18,119 bases of DNA from UBA11858 sp964589145 (lineage in GTDB: Bacteria > Chloroflexota > Anaerolineae > Anaerolineales > UBA11858): contig CAZPSL010000039.1 of assembly GCA_964589145.1 (NCBI GenBank), forward strand, positions 1 to 18,119, written 5' to 3'. A program made the translations under genes and the position numbers. Shown here piece by piece: positions 8,121-14,417 of this stretch. A model generated the notes under the pieces. It saw nothing but the letters and a program-made list of their open reading frames with translations, did no database searches and was not told the origin of the DNA. The first letter of the stretch is position 1. Every line of letters begins with the position of its first letter.

Positions 8121-9275
8121 GTGCCTCTCAAAATCATCCTGGTTGCCAACACCGATTGGTATCTCTACAATTTCCGCGCATCCCTGATGCGCGATTTGCG
8201 CTCCCGCGGGGCGGAGGTGGTGCTGGTTTCCCCGCCGGGGGAATTTGCCGCCTCCTTTCGGGATTGGGGATTCCGCTGGCTTCCCTGGGAGGTCGGGCGC
8301 AAAACGGTCGCCCCCTGGCAGGAGACGGGCGCTATTTTTGCGCTGGCGCGCCTCTATCGCGCCGAACGCCCCGATTTGGTGCATCATCACACCATCAAAC
8401 CCTCAATTTACGGCACGCTGGCAGCCCGCCTCGTCGGCGTCCCGGCAATTGTCAACGCGGTAACCGGGCGCGGTTATGTCTTTTTGGGGGAGGATTACCG
8501 CGCCCGGCTGTTACGAGCGCTGATTCAGCCGGTTTACCGTTTGATTTTGCGAAGTTCACGCGTTGGCATGATCTTTGAGAACCAGGTGGACCGCGACGAT
8601 TTCATCGCCCGCCGACTGGTCCCGGCAGAGCGAACCTGGCTGATTGAAAGTGTCGGCGTGGACCCGAACCGATTCCGCCCCCAGCCGGAACCCGAAGGTG
8701 TCCCCGTTGTTTTGCTGGCTGCCCGGATGCTTTGGGATAAGGGAGTTGGCATTCTGGCGGAAGCAGCCCGCATCCTGAAATCCCGCAAGGTTGCCGCCCG
8801 TGTTGTCCTGGTGGGGCTGCCCGACCCCGGCAACCCTGCCTCCATCCCGGAGAAAACGCTGCTCGCCTGGCAGGATGATGGCATTTTAGAGTGGTGGGGC
8901 TGGCGCGCCGCGATGGAGAATGTTTACCCCCAGAGCCATATTGTGACTTTGCCGTCTTTTTACGGTGAAGGTGTCCCGACGACGCTGCTGGAGGCGGCGG
9001 CCTGTGCCCGCCCTCTGGTCGCGGCGGATATTCCCGGTGCCCGTTCGGTGATCTCCTCTGGCGAGAACGGCTTCCTGGTTCCCCCGCAGGATGCCCTCTC
9101 CCTGGCGGATGCGCTGGCACGGCTGGTCGAGGCCCCGGATTTGCGCCGCAAAATGGGGCAGGCCGCCCGCCGGACGGTTTTGCAAAAATTTACCCAGCAG
9201 CAGGTCAACGCGGCCACGATAGCAGTTTATGAACATCTGCTGCCAGAATTGTCGTCTGTGCAGCGCGGCAATTAA
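8121..9275 (+). CDS. GT4 glycosyltransferase, PglA/CapM-like
   Basis: GT-B glycosyltransferase of 384 aa. The GTG at 8121, 5 nt after the previous stop, fits the family start (PLKIILVANTDWYLYNFR). The N-terminal domain has VHHHTIKPSIYG at 87-98 and NAVTGRGYVF at 112-121, a hallmark of the PglA/CapM/WbpH-like GT4 group, which adds an N-acetylhexosamine to an undecaprenyl-diphosphate-linked sugar. The C-terminal donor-binding region contains SFYGEGVPTTLLEAAACARP. In this locus it would be a good candidate for the second sugar, acting right after the WecA-like enzyme encoded next. Sugar specificity is inferred from family resemblance only. Confidence 0.88.
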   Translation: MPLKIILVANTDWYLYNFRASLMRDLRSRGAEVVLVSPPGEFAASFRDWGFRWLPWEVGRKTVAPWQETGAIFALARLYRAERPDLVHHHTIKPSIYGTLAARLVGVPAIVNAVTGRGYVFLGEDYRARLLRALIQPVYRLILRSSRVGMIFENQVDRDDFIARRLVPAERTWLIESVGVDPNRFRPQPEPEGVPVVLLAARMLWDKGVGILAEAARILKSRKVAARVVLVGLPDPGNPASIPEKTLLAWQDDGILEWWGWRAAMENVYPQSHIVTLPSFYGEGVPTTLLEAAACARPLVAADIPGARSVISSGENGFLVPPQDALSLADALARLVEAPDLRRKMGQAARRTVLQKFTQQQVNAATIAVYEHLLPELSSVQRGN

Positions 9276-9449
9276 CCGGGGTTGAAAGCAAAGCCGGGGA
9301 CAGTGGCGAGTTGCAAGCGACAGATGTCAGTTATGATCAGGTGAAGCAGCCTTCCGCTTTCACCCCCGCGGCGGCTGCATCAGATTTGGCCTTTGCACCG
9401 CACACCACCTTTGCGGACAATAATACCTTCGCGTCAGGGACTTTCTGAC
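9276..9449 (+). other. 174-bp spacer with competing inverted repeats
   Basis: This is the longest gap inside the polysaccharide operon and shows no convincing coding potential. GGGG-T-TGAAAGC (9278-9289) can pair with GCTTTCACCCC (9356-9366) as an 11-bp stem with one bulge. GTGAAGC (9341-9347) can instead pair with GCTTTCAC (9356-9363), so the two folds exclude each other. Just before the next start, GTCAG (9433-9437) and CTGAC (9445-9449) form a 5-bp stem whose loop and edge contain the AGGGA ribosome-binding site. An internal promoter or attenuator is possible. Confidence 0.35.
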
Positions 9450-10496
9450 ATGTCGCTGTTGGTCGCTTTTCTCATTGCATTAGGTTTTACCTTTGCCAGT
9501 GCCCCTGTTGGAGTGCGCCTCGCCCGCCGCGCGGGGTTAATTGATTACCCCGGCAGCGCGCCGCACAAACATCATACCCGTCCCATGCCGCTGGCCGGGG
9601 GACTGGTGATTTTGGCCGCGTTTGTGATTGGCGGGACTCTCCTCAGGGTGTGGAAAACCCCGATGGTCAGAACCACCTTTGTTGCCGGGCTGATGATCTT
9701 CGCTTTCGGGTTGTGGGATGATTTTCGGGGAATCTCGCCTGCCCTGAAACTGGTCGGGCAACTCCTGGGAGCGGCGATCCTGATCCATGGCGGCATCCTG
9801 GTACAGATTTTTGAATCCCCCGATTTTTTTGTCAGCATCCCGTTCTCCTATGCCCGCACGCTGGATTTGATCATCACTCTGATCTGGCTGCTGGGGATTA
9901 CCAATGCTTTCAATTTTATTGACAGCATGGATGGGCTGGCAGTAGGCGCCAGCGGGTTGATTGCCGCGTTTTTTATCCTGCTGACGCTGGAGGCCGGGCA
10001 GGTTTCGCTGGCGGTTTTCGGTGCGCTGCTGCTGGGAATTTGCATCGGTGTGTATTTTTTCAACGTGCGCCCGGCGCAGTTCTTCCTGGGGGATAGCGGT
10101 TCGCAGACCCTGGGATTTTGGCTGGCGGCGCTGGCAATTGCTTACATTCCGCAAGATGTCAGCCAGATGTCCTCCTGGTTTGTTGCGGTGCTTCTTTTTG
10201 GTGTGCCGATTTTCGATATGTTTCTGGTGGTGTTTTCCCGCCTGCGCCGCGGCCGGCCGGTGTATGCCTCGGCCCGCGACCATACCTACCACCGCTTGCG
10301 TGCCTTCGGGCTGGCGCCAAACCGTGCCGTGCTGTTGATGCACATTGCCGGGCTGGTGCTTGGCGTGTTGGCGATGATCGCGCTCAACCAGCCGCCGCTG
10401 ATTTCTAACCTGATTTTTGGATTGGTGGTATTATCCGGCTTGCTGCTTCTGCTCTTTTTCGAGTTCCGCACGCCCGACCGGGCCCTGGACTCCTAA
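9450..10496 (+). CDS. WecA/MraY-family undecaprenyl-phosphate phosphoglycosyltransferase
   Basis: Polytopic membrane enzyme of 348 aa with about ten hydrophobic helices. It transfers a sugar-1-phosphate (probably GlcNAc-1-P or a related HexNAc) from a UDP-sugar to undecaprenyl phosphate on the cytoplasmic face and so starts glycan assembly. Family motifs are complete: RLARRAGLIDYP near 24, KHHTRPMPLAGG at 40-51, WDD at 89-91, NFIDSMDGLA at 155-164, FFLGDSGSQTLGF at 211-223 and the DHTYHRL histidine motif at 277-283. I took the ATG at 9450, with AGGGA upstream, over a TTG at 9393 that would add 19 atypical residues. It supplies the lipid carrier intermediate for the surrounding glycosyltransferases; it could also feed wall teichoic-acid-like or other undecaprenyl-linked pathways. 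Confidence 0.92.
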   Translation: MSLLVAFLIALGFTFASAPVGVRLARRAGLIDYPGSAPHKHHTRPMPLAGGLVILAAFVIGGTLLRVWKTPMVRTTFVAGLMIFAFGLWDDFRGISPALKLVGQLLGAAILIHGGILVQIFESPDFFVSIPFSYARTLDLIITLIWLLGITNAFNFIDSMDGLAVGASGLIAAFFILLTLEAGQVSLAVFGALLLGICIGVYFFNVRPAQFFLGDSGSQTLGFWLAALAIAYIPQDVSQMSSWFVAVLLFGVPIFDMFLVVFSRLRRGRPVYASARDHTYHRLRAFGLAPNRAVLLMHIAGLVLGVLAMIALNQPPLISNLIFGLVVLSGLLLLLFFEFRTPDRALDS

Positions 10497-10510
10497 TGTC
10501 CTAACCCCTG

Positions 10511-10542
10511 ATTCCCAATTCCCAATCCCCAATCCCCAATCC
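10511..10542 (+). repeat. Heptamer tandem array 1 (ATTCCCA/ATCCCCA)
   Basis: Four tandem 7-bp units (two ATTCCCA, two ATCCCCA) plus a partial fifth fill most of the 55-bp gap between the WecA-like and Wzz-like genes. They end 9 nt before the next ATG, and no Shine-Dalgarno sequence is visible. On the minus strand the array gives four closely spaced runs of three to four guanines, a G-quadruplex-type pattern. Confidence 0.9.
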
Positions 10543-10551
10543 TTGCCCTCC

Positions 10552-11403
10552 ATGAACACCTGGAACCCCCGCGAAGAAATTCTCGCCGCCGCACAGCGCT
10601 GGTATTGGCTGGTTCTGGCCTTTCTGGGGGGAGCGTTGCTTGGCTACCTGGCAGGTTTTGCCTGGCCTTCGCCCTACCGCGCTGCCCTGGATGTGTACGT
10701 CGGCCTGAACCTTTACCGCTCGGCGCATGACCCCTACATTGCCGAGGCCGCGCAAATCCCAAAATCATCGGGTTACCTCAACCCGGACGATTACAAGCAC
10801 GCCCAGATGTCGCAACTGACCGCGCTGGCCTTCAGTGACGATTACCTGGGCGAGGCCCTGGCACGCCTTCAGGCGGAAGACCCTGCCTGGGCGGATGTTG
10901 ACGTTCCCGCTCTGCGAGAGATGCTTTCCATCGGCTGGCGCAACACGGGGGAGTGGCACTTTGCCGCCACCCACGCCGATCCGCAGCGGGCGGCGCAGGC
11001 AGTGTCTGCCTGGGTGGATGTCACTACGGAAAAAACATCTGCGGCGGTAGAGGCCGCCCGCGAAGTGGTCATTATTGACAGTGAACTAAACGCGGTTGCC
11101 GCAGCCCTGGTGGATGCCGAACTGGATGGCCGCACCGCAGATGCGGCCGCGCTGGAAGCCCGGCACAACGAACTTGCTGCCGGGTACAACGATGCGGTTG
11201 CCCGCAGCCGTGCCCTCGCTGCCGCGCTGGAAGTAGGCCCTATCAAGGATGCCCCGCCCGAAGTCGTTCATCTGCGCCCGACCGCGACCCTGATGCTGGT
11301 CGGCGGCCTGCTGGGGATGCTGTCGCTGTTCATCTTCTGGCTGGTGCAGATCAGCCGCAGTCCGCAAGCAGGCGGCGGAGAGAAGATGGCGGAGAGCGGG
11401 TAG
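10552..11403 (+). CDS. Wzz-like two-helix membrane protein (putative chain-length regulator)
   Basis: Protein of 283 aa with the architecture of polysaccharide co-polymerases: a short cytoplasmic N-terminus, a membrane helix at about 18-38, a central extracytoplasmic domain of about 200 residues with an Ala/Glu-rich helical stretch (about 145-225, probably coiled coil), and a second membrane helix at about 244-265. Sequence similarity to Wzz is weak by eye, so the call rests on topology and on its place between a WecA-like and a Wzy-like gene. I chose the ATG at 10552 because it opens directly into the N-terminal helix; the longer TTG-initiated frame would translate the heptamer array. The start has no ribosome-binding site. 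It probably influences glycan length or helps assemble the polymerase complex. Confidence 0.7.
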   Translation: MNTWNPREEILAAAQRWYWLVLAFLGGALLGYLAGFAWPSPYRAALDVYVGLNLYRSAHDPYIAEAAQIPKSSGYLNPDDYKHAQMSQLTALAFSDDYLGEALARLQAEDPAWADVDVPALREMLSIGWRNTGEWHFAATHADPQRAAQAVSAWVDVTTEKTSAAVEAAREVVIIDSELNAVAAALVDAELDGRTADAAALEARHNELAAGYNDAVARSRALAAALEVGPIKDAPPEVVHLRPTATLMLVGGLLGMLSLFIFWLVQISRSPQAGGGEKMAESG

Positions 11404-11420
11404 CAGATGGCGGTATTCGC

Positions 11421-11483
11421 CTCCCAACTCCCAACTCTCCACTCTCGACTCCCGACTCCCGACTCCCCACTCCCAACTCCCCA
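11421..11483 (+). repeat. Heptamer tandem array 2 (CTCCCNA, nine units)
   Basis: Nine uninterrupted 7-bp units (CTCCCAA x2, CTCTCCA, CTCTCGA, CTCCCGA x2, CTCCCCA, CTCCCAA, CTCCCCA) fill most of the spacer between the Wzz-like and Wzy-like genes and end 3 nt before the ATG at 11487. The minus strand has five consecutive guanine runs separated by 3-4 nt (units near 11449-11483), a strong G-quadruplex pattern. No Shine-Dalgarno sequence remains before the following gene. The unit shares its CCC core with array 1 but differs in sequence. Confidence 0.95.
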
Positions 11484-11486
11484 ACG

Positions 11487-12911
11487 ATGCTCCAAAAAGC
11501 ACAGCGTTTCTTCTGGGTGCTCTTTTTGCTCACCCTGCCGGTGACCAGTTTTCCATATTTTCCTGCTGGCTTGGGGGGGCGGACGATGGTGCGCCCGTTG
11601 TCGCTGTATCCGCTGCTGGTGCTGCTGGTGATTGCCGTCCTCCCGCGCCTGTGGACTCGTCCCGCCCCGCGCACCTTGCTGCCGTTTTTGGCGTTTGTGG
11701 CGGTGGCGGGGGCCAGCACGGCGCTCGGCTTGCTGCGCGGTGTGGACCCCATGCTGGGGGTGGGGGTGTTCAGCCGCTCTTTGCGGGCACTGATTACCTT
11801 GCTCATCGGGGGCGCGTTTTACCTCACCGTCAGCCTGCTGCCCCAAACTCGCGAAGATTTGCGTTGTTCGCTCCGCTGGCTTTACGTCGGGTTTGCCATC
11901 GCGCTGTTGTGGGGAACCTTCCAGGCGGTGTACGTCATTCACTTTGATGAACGCTATTTTCATCTTCTGCGGCAGGCGCAGCGGCTGGTTTCCATCCGCC
12001 GCATTTTTCCAAACCGTATCTCCGGTATGACCTACGAACCCAACTGGTTTGCTGTGCAGATAGCCTTTCTGTTGATGCCCTGGCTGTTTGCAGCGGTGAT
12101 GTCCGGTTATTCTGTTTTCCGCCGCCGTTGGCGTTGGGTGACGGTGGAATTGCTTTTGCTGGTTTGGGGCTCAGGGATATTGGTGTTCACGCTCTCCCGT
12201 ACGGGGCTGGTGCTGCTCCTGGCGTTGCTGCTGGTTTCATTCCTTTTCCGCCCGCGCCGCGCTGGCGATACGCGGGGATGGCTGACGGTTGCGGGCGTTC
12301 GCATTTTCCAGGGCGGGCTGGCGATTTTGATCCTGGGCGTGTTGGTCTTCGCGGTGGGGTCGCAGAGCAAGTATTTTTCCCGCCTGTGGCGCTACTGGAC
12401 AAACGAACAGCGGCATGGTTCTTATTTGCAATATATCGCTTTTGACCAGCGGATTACCTATTGGGAGACCGCCTACCACATTTACACCGATTACCCCTGG
12501 ATGGGAGTTGGTCTCGGAAATTACACGTTTTATTTTGCCGATTACCTTGCCGACCGCCCGTTGTACCGGAATCCGGAACTGCTTGTGCCTCTCACGCCGG
12601 ATCCGGCAAACGCCCGCAGCCAGTTGACCTCCGTCAAAAGCGTGTTTGCCCGCCTTTTGGGAGAGACGGGGCTGGCAGGCCTGGCAACCTTCAGCGCATT
12701 TGTGCTGGCCGTACTGGCGGCCGCGGTTTACCTGTTCCTTGCGCCCGATCCGGTATTCCGTTATTGGGGGCGTGCTGGCTTGTTGGGAATGCTGATTTTC
12801 CTGCTTGGCAGTTTCTCTTTCGATTCGTTTTCCCTGCCGAATATGTGGGTAGTTTTCGGGCTGATCACTGCCGCAGCAGGCATCGCTTTTGATGACCAGG
12901 ACTTTCGCTGA
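11487..12911 (+). CDS. O-antigen polymerase/ligase family membrane protein (Wzy/WaaL-like)
   Basis: Polytopic membrane protein of 474 aa with about ten to twelve hydrophobic helices. The long extracytoplasmic loop near residues 310-400 contains FDQRITYWETAYHIYTDYPWMG followed by VGLGNY, the usual Wzy_C-type motif (Arg, Trp, then Pro-x-x-Gly-x-Gly). Members either polymerise lipid-linked repeat units (Wzy) or transfer a finished glycan from undecaprenyl diphosphate to an acceptor (WaaL-type ligase). With a Wzm/Wzt pair in the same locus, a ligase or transferase role is as plausible as polymerisation. The start at 11487 is the first Met before the first helix; it follows the heptamer array without a recognisable ribosome-binding site. 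It appears to be the last gene of the glycan operon. Confidence 0.87.
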   Translation: MLQKAQRFFWVLFLLTLPVTSFPYFPAGLGGRTMVRPLSLYPLLVLLVIAVLPRLWTRPAPRTLLPFLAFVAVAGASTALGLLRGVDPMLGVGVFSRSLRALITLLIGGAFYLTVSLLPQTREDLRCSLRWLYVGFAIALLWGTFQAVYVIHFDERYFHLLRQAQRLVSIRRIFPNRISGMTYEPNWFAVQIAFLLMPWLFAAVMSGYSVFRRRWRWVTVELLLLVWGSGILVFTLSRTGLVLLLALLLVSFLFRPRRAGDTRGWLTVAGVRIFQGGLAILILGVLVFAVGSQSKYFSRLWRYWTNEQRHGSYLQYIAFDQRITYWETAYHIYTDYPWMGVGLGNYTFYFADYLADRPLYRNPELLVPLTPDPANARSQLTSVKSVFARLLGETGLAGLATFSAFVLAVLAAAVYLFLAPDPVFRYWGRAGLLGMLIFLLGSFSFDSFSLPNMWVVFGLITAAAGIAFDDQDFR

Positions 12912-12924
12912 AACGCAGGGAAAG

Positions 12925-12963
12925 GTGGTGTTTTGTGCCTGCTTTGCACGCACAAAATACCAC
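12925..12963 (+). terminator. 14-bp stem-loop after the polysaccharide operon
   Basis: Arms 12925-12938 and 12950-12963 pair over 14 bp with one G-T wobble and an 11-nt loop, starting 13 nt after the Wzy-like stop. There is no T-tract after the right arm, so it is not a classical intrinsic terminator. It may be a Rho-assisted or mRNA-stabilising 3' hairpin ending the operon. Confidence 0.5.
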
Positions 12964-12989
12964 AAGCCATTGCCTGGAAGGTAAGTAAA

Positions 12990-13006
12990 GCGGATCGCCG
13001 ATCCGC
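12990..13006. promoter_or_regulatory. Perfect 8-bp inverted repeat upstream of tdk
   Basis: GCGGATCG-C-CGATCCGC is a perfect palindrome with a one-base centre, ending 27 nt before the tdk start. The short centre favours a protein-binding operator over an RNA hairpin, although a 7-bp stem with a 3-nt loop is possible. No matching promoter is obvious nearby. Confidence 0.45.
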
Positions 13007-13033
13007 CCCATCTTGTTCGCTTTGAGGTTCTTC

Positions 13034-13603
13034 ATGAAACATCATACTGGCTCCGTTGAAATTATCACCGGCTCAATGTTCTGTGGGAAAACCGAAGAGT
13101 TGATCCGCCGCCTGCGCCGGGCAGCCATTGCAAAACAGAAAGTTCAGGTGTTTAAGCCAGCCATTGATAACCGCTACGCGGAAGAAAAAGTCACATCGCA
13201 CGCTGGTTCCAACTTCGACGCGCTTCCCATCCGCCGCGCCGCCGAAATTCTGGATTATCTCGAACCGGATACCACAGTTGTTGCTGTTGACGAGGTGCAA
13301 TTCTTCGATGCGGAAATTATCCGCATTGCACAAAACCTTGCCGACCGGGGCATCCGTGTAATCGCTGCGGGGCTTGACATGGATTTCCGCGGCGAGCCTT
13401 TTGGCCCAATGCCCGCGCTGATGGCACAGGCTGAAGAGGTAAGCAAACTTCATGCCATTTGTGTCGTCTGCGGGGAGGAGGCTTCTCGTACCCAACGGCT
13501 GGTGGATGGTTGTCCGGCACGCTATGATGACCCGGTTGTCATTGTCGGGGCATCAGAACTTTATGAAGCCCGCTGCCGCCGGCACCACAAAGTGCCGCGC
13601 TAA
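13034..13603 (+). CDS. tdk: Thymidine kinase (type II)
   Basis: Cytosolic ATP-dependent thymidine kinase of 189 aa, which phosphorylates thymidine to dTMP in pyrimidine salvage. The P-loop GSMFCGKT is at 13-20. DEVQFF at 86-91 carries the Walker B Asp and the catalytic Glu87. The structural zinc site of type II enzymes is complete (Cys143, Cys146, Cys181, His184). The C-terminal substrate lasso region (YEARCRRHHKVPR) is intact. The ATG at 13034 has TGAGGT 6 nt upstream; a TTG at 13013 would add seven residues and lacks a ribosome-binding site. It is followed by hpt on the same strand, which gives a small nucleotide-salvage cluster. Confidence 0.96.
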   Translation: MKHHTGSVEIITGSMFCGKTEELIRRLRRAAIAKQKVQVFKPAIDNRYAEEKVTSHAGSNFDALPIRRAAEILDYLEPDTTVVAVDEVQFFDAEIIRIAQNLADRGIRVIAAGLDMDFRGEPFGPMPALMAQAEEVSKLHAICVVCGEEASRTQRLVDGCPARYDDPVVIVGASELYEARCRRHHKVPR

Positions 13604-13617
13604 TTTGCGCCTCACAG

Positions 13618-13640
13618 GACTTTTGCTCCGGGCGAAAGTC
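13618..13640 (+). other. 9-bp stem-loop downstream of tdk
   Basis: GACTTTTGC (13618-13626) pairs with GCGAAAGTC (13632-13640) with one wobble and a 5-nt loop, 14 nt after the tdk stop. A T5 run sits at 13651-13655, 10 nt past the stem, which is too far for a classical terminator. It could be a weak terminator or 3'-end hairpin. Confidence 0.4.
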
Positions 13641-13660
13641 TGGGCCTCAGTTTTTGCGGC

Positions 13661-13672
13661 GGCAAATTTGCC
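13661..13672. promoter_or_regulatory. 12-bp perfect palindrome in tdk-hpt spacer
   Basis: GGCAAATTTGCC is a perfect palindrome. It lies between TTGCGG (13654-13659) and TAAAAG (13677-13682), a poor -35/-10 pair with 17-bp spacing, so it might be an operator in an hpt promoter. Both the promoter and the operator are weakly supported. Confidence 0.25.
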
Positions 13673-13688
13673 CCGGTAAAAGATACCG

Positions 13689-13716
13689 CCGGTGTATCCC
13701 TGCGGGGATACATCGG
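13689..13716 (+). promoter_or_regulatory. 12-bp hairpin in the hpt leader
   Basis: CCGGTGTATCCC (13689-13700) and GGGATACATCGG (13705-13716) pair over 12 bp with one G-T wobble and a TGCG loop. The structure ends 26 nt before the hpt ATG. It lacks a T-tract, so it is more likely a 5'-leader RNA hairpin or operator than a terminator. Confidence 0.5.
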
Positions 13717-13742
13717 GCCGGAACATCTGCTACGGAGAAAAT

Positions 13743-14300
13743 ATGCCCGATTACACTGACTTCCTCTCTGAAATTTTAATTGATGCCGAAACGCTGCAAA
13801 CCCGCATCGCCGAACTGGGCGCGGAAATCAGCCGTGACTACGCCGGTAAAGACCTGCACCTTATTTGCATTTTGCGCGGTGGGGTGATGTTTCTCACGGA
13901 TCTGATGCGCCAACTTCGCGTACCGCACACCATTGATTTCATGGCAATTTCATCTTATGGCACCGGGGCGCGCCAGAGCAGCGGTCAGGTGCGCCTGACG
14001 ATGGACCTCAGGGATGATATTCATAACCGCCACGTTTTGCTGGTGGAAGATATCATCGATAGCGGGCATACCATCGCATCGGTATTGCAGTTGCTTGCTG
14101 TGCGTCAGCCTGCCAGTTTGCGAATCTGCACTCTGTTGGATAAAGCCGAACGCCGCGAGGCCGATGTTCCCATCCACTACAGCGGATTTACCATCCCCGA
14201 TAAGTTTGTCTTTGGTTATGGCCTGGACCTGGACGAATATTTCCGCAATCTGCCTTTTATTGGCGTTGTGGATTTGAAAAAGTACACCCCCAAGGATTGA
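13743..14300 (+). CDS. hpt: Hypoxanthine phosphoribosyltransferase
   Basis: Cytosolic enzyme of 185 aa that makes IMP (and usually GMP) from hypoxanthine or guanine and PRPP. The PRPP loop VLLVEDIIDSGHT is at 98-110 with both acidic residues present. The PP-binding loop ILRGG is at 43-47, the flexible-loop SSYG at 70-73 and the purine-site segment DKFVFGYGLDLDEYFRNLPFIG is near the C-terminus. The ATG at 13743 has CGGAG upstream; an earlier in-frame ATG at 13692 lies inside the leader hairpin and was rejected. Length and motifs are normal for bacterial Hpt. It sits after tdk, with 139 bp of structured spacer between them, so a separate promoter is possible. Confidence 0.95.
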   Translation: MPDYTDFLSEILIDAETLQTRIAELGAEISRDYAGKDLHLICILRGGVMFLTDLMRQLRVPHTIDFMAISSYGTGARQSSGQVRLTMDLRDDIHNRHVLLVEDIIDSGHTIASVLQLLAVRQPASLRICTLLDKAERREADVPIHYSGFTIPDKFVFGYGLDLDEYFRNLPFIGVVDLKKYTPKD

Positions 14301-14305
14301 ATCCG

Positions 14306-14385
14306 GCCTTTCCTGCGTTTCGCGAAAGCCTTGCGAATGCGCAAATTCGCATCCTGGAAATCGCAAAAAGGGCGCAGGCAAAGGC
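14306..14385 (+). ncRNA. Possible structured RNA/leader in hpt-cca spacer
   Basis: Most of the 117-bp spacer can fold. GCCTTTCCTGCG (14306-14317) pairs with CGCAGG-C-AAAGGC (14373-14385), giving 12 bp with one bulge. Inside it, TGCGAAT (14332-14338) pairs with ATTCGCA (14345-14351). GGCCTTTC (14305-14312) can alternatively pair with GAAAGCC (14324-14330), so two folds compete. No known RNA family was recognised. Confidence 0.25.
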
Positions 14386-14417
14386 TGTGAAAACCGGCAG
14401 CCCCCCTAAAAACAATC

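Noticed and set aside
10417..10551. N-terminal extension of the Wzz-like protein from a TTG at 10417
   Set aside because: It would overlap the WecA-like gene and translate the heptamer repeat; the ATG at 10552 opens directly into the first membrane helix.
10511..11483. CRISPR-like repeats
   Set aside because: The units are 7 bp and directly tandem with no spacers, so they are simple heptamer arrays and not a CRISPR.
11351..11806. Repetitive minus-strand frames across heptamer array 2 (Gly-Ser-Arg-Glu repeats)
   Set aside because: The repeated peptide only reflects the heptamer and the frames are antisense to two membrane-protein genes.
13692..13742. Earlier in-frame ATG for hpt
   Set aside because: It sits inside the leader hairpin with no ribosome-binding site, and the added residues are not part of the family; the ATG at 13743 has CGGAG upstream.
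13604..13742. tRNA or small RNA gene in the tdk-hpt spacer
   Set aside because: Hairpins are present, but there is no cloverleaf, T-loop consensus or CCA end, so only the separate stems are reported.
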